From NCBI GenBank assembly GCA_030152675.1, contig JASLIY010000176.1, positions 1-6,183 on the forward strand: DNA of 6,183 nucleotides, in the 5' to 3' direction. The translations under genes were made by a program, and so were the position numbers. The notes under the pieces were generated by a model that ran no database searches, was not told the DNA's origin, and saw only the letters and a program-made list of their open reading frames with translations. This stretch comes from Acinetobacter sp. (GTDB taxonomy: Bacteria; Pseudomonadota; Gammaproteobacteria; Pseudomonadales; Moraxellaceae). Shown here piece by piece: positions 5,395 to 6,183 of this stretch. The stretch's first letter is position 1. The number at the start of each line of letters is the position of its first letter.

Positions 5395-6048
5395 ATGAGT
5401 AAATGTTTTGCGGAGATGCAAACTTCTGGCTACAGCTCCCCACAAACACGTCGTGGTCACCAACGTCGTCTCGCCCTATTAGAATGTGCCAGTGCGCTAT
5501 TTTTAGAGCATGGTTTTGATGCCGTTTCATTGGATGATATTGTCAATCTTGCCGGCGGATCAAAAACCACGATCTACAAGTATTTTGGCAATAAAGAAGG
5601 CTTATTTATTGCGATTTGCGACTTTCGTATCGCCATCTTTTTCAAAGATATCTGCACAACTTTTGAACCCAGCAAAGATGATTTACGCGCCTATCTCATC
5701 CGAAATTTAAATAATTTTCACCAGCATTTAATTAGTGCTGAAAATGCTGCGTTTTATCGCCTGATCATTGAACGTACCAAGACCGCACCTGAGCTTGCGC
5801 AATACATTTATTCGCAAGGTCCCAAAATGATTCAAACCGCCATCGCCAAGGCGCTTGAAAGTGCGCACAATCAAAAAATCATTCACTGTCCACAGCCTTT
5901 TTTTTCCGCACAACTCTATCTGGGTATTATTCACGCCCTTGAGTGGAAAACACTGATGGGCATCGATGTTTCAAAAGATGATCCCGAAACAAACGCCTAT
6001 TTTGAATACTGTGTTGATCGCTTTCTTGATGGTCATCAGACGCTGTAA
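5395..6048 (+). CDS. TetR/AcrR-family transcriptional regulator
   Basis: A 217-residue one-component repressor. The N-terminal DNA-binding domain covers about residues 20-70, with the helix-turn-helix in VSLDDIVNLAGGSKTTIYKY (44-63) followed by FGNKEGLF, typical of TetR proteins. The remainder is an alpha-helical ligand and dimer domain of the AefR-like (TetR_C) type found in many efflux-pump regulators, for example FYRLIIERTKTAPELAQYIY (120-139). The ligand and targets cannot be read from sequence. The ATG at 5395 has no clear Shine-Dalgarno, only AGTGA. The next ATG (5416, residue 8) has GGAG directly abutting it, too close to be ideal, so the start is uncertain by 7 residues. It is divergent from prpB and may control itself, prpBC or distant genes. 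The Acinetobacter efflux repressor AdeN has a similar size and architecture as I recall it, but I cannot confirm identity. Confidence 0.9.
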   Translation: MSKCFAEMQTSGYSSPQTRRGHQRRLALLECASALFLEHGFDAVSLDDIVNLAGGSKTTIYKYFGNKEGLFIAICDFRIAIFFKDICTTFEPSKDDLRAYLIRNLNNFHQHLISAENAAFYRLIIERTKTAPELAQYIYSQGPKMIQTAIAKALESAHNQKIIHCPQPFFSAQLYLGIIHALEWKTLMGIDVSKDDPETNAYFEYCVDRFLDGHQTL

Positions 6049-6052
6049 TTTT

Positions 6053-6080
6053 TTGCATTTCTTATAAATTAGAGTATATT
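6053..6080 (+). promoter_or_regulatory. Probable promoter of the gene starting at 6167
   Basis: TTGCAT (6053-6058) and TATATT (6075-6080) are separated by 16 bp, four and five matches to the sigma-70 hexamers. Transcription would start near 6087, giving a leader of about 80 nt. It lies directly after the TetR stop with no intervening terminator hairpin that I can see, so read-through from the TetR gene is also possible. Confidence 0.45.
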
Positions 6081-6166
6081 AGGCGATTCTCCTTTTTTTA
6101 ATCAATCAACCAACAATAGATTGCTGGTCAATTTCCTATTGGCGCAACAATGATTGTGGAGTGACC

Positions 6167-6183
6167 ATGGCATTACGACATTT
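6167..6183 (+). CDS. argF: Start of a gene, probably ArgF (ornithine carbamoyltransferase)
   Basis: Only five full codons and two bases are present: ATG followed by residues A, L, R, H and then F or L. A good Shine-Dalgarno GGAG (6158-6161) lies 5 nt upstream and a promoter further up, so a real gene start is likely. The pattern M-A-L-R-H-F resembles the start of gammaproteobacterial ornithine carbamoyltransferases, which often begin with a small residue, a hydrophobic residue, then RHF. That enzyme makes citrulline from ornithine and carbamoyl phosphate in arginine synthesis. Five residues cannot prove this, so the gene start is well supported and the name is tentative. Confidence 0.5.

Noticed and set aside
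6049..6062. T-rich run after the TetR stop as a terminator
   Set aside because: No GC-rich hairpin precedes it.

Overview
The window looks chromosomal and comes from a gammaproteobacterium, most likely Acinetobacter or a close Moraxellaceae relative. This rests on the moderately AT-rich sequence, the style of the NtrB and NtrC proteins, the very short RimO start and the gene mix. It is an inference from recognised protein sequences, not a database match. All genes are housekeeping or metabolic. I see no mobile element, CRISPR array, tRNA or rRNA.

Layout: the first 55 bases are the 5' end of rimO on the minus strand. A 361-bp control region (56-416) follows. It carries a rimO promoter pointing left. 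Pointing right, it has a very good sigma-54 -24/-12 element preceded by up to three NtrC-like sites. Next come the nitrogen two-component genes glnL (ntrB, 417-1538) and glnG (ntrC, 1525-3012), which overlap by 14 bp. A 48-bp perfect palindrome at 3050-3097 acts as a two-way terminator between glnG and the convergent prp genes. On the minus strand prpB (start 5163) is followed after 1 bp by prpC (ending at 3150). These encode 2-methylisocitrate lyase and 2-methylcitrate synthase of the methylcitrate cycle for propionyl-CoA. A 231-bp divergent region separates prpB from a TetR-family repressor gene on the plus strand (5395-6048). The last 17 bases begin another plus-strand gene, probably argF.

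How the parts work together: NtrB senses nitrogen status (through PII in known systems) and phosphorylates NtrC, which activates sigma-54 promoters. The control region suggests that NtrC also activates its own operon. PrpC condenses propionyl-CoA with oxaloacetate, and PrpB cleaves 2-methylisocitrate to pyruvate and succinate. The dehydratase and isomerase genes (prpD, or acnD with prpF) are not beside them in this window, and no PrpR-type or GntR-type regulator is adjacent. The divergent TetR gene is the only nearby regulator, and an inverted repeat over its own promoter suggests autorepression.

I found no convincing new biological system. The points most worth a second look are the NtrC/sigma-54 control region, the stripped-down prpBC pair with a TetR neighbour, and the unusually long perfect palindrome.
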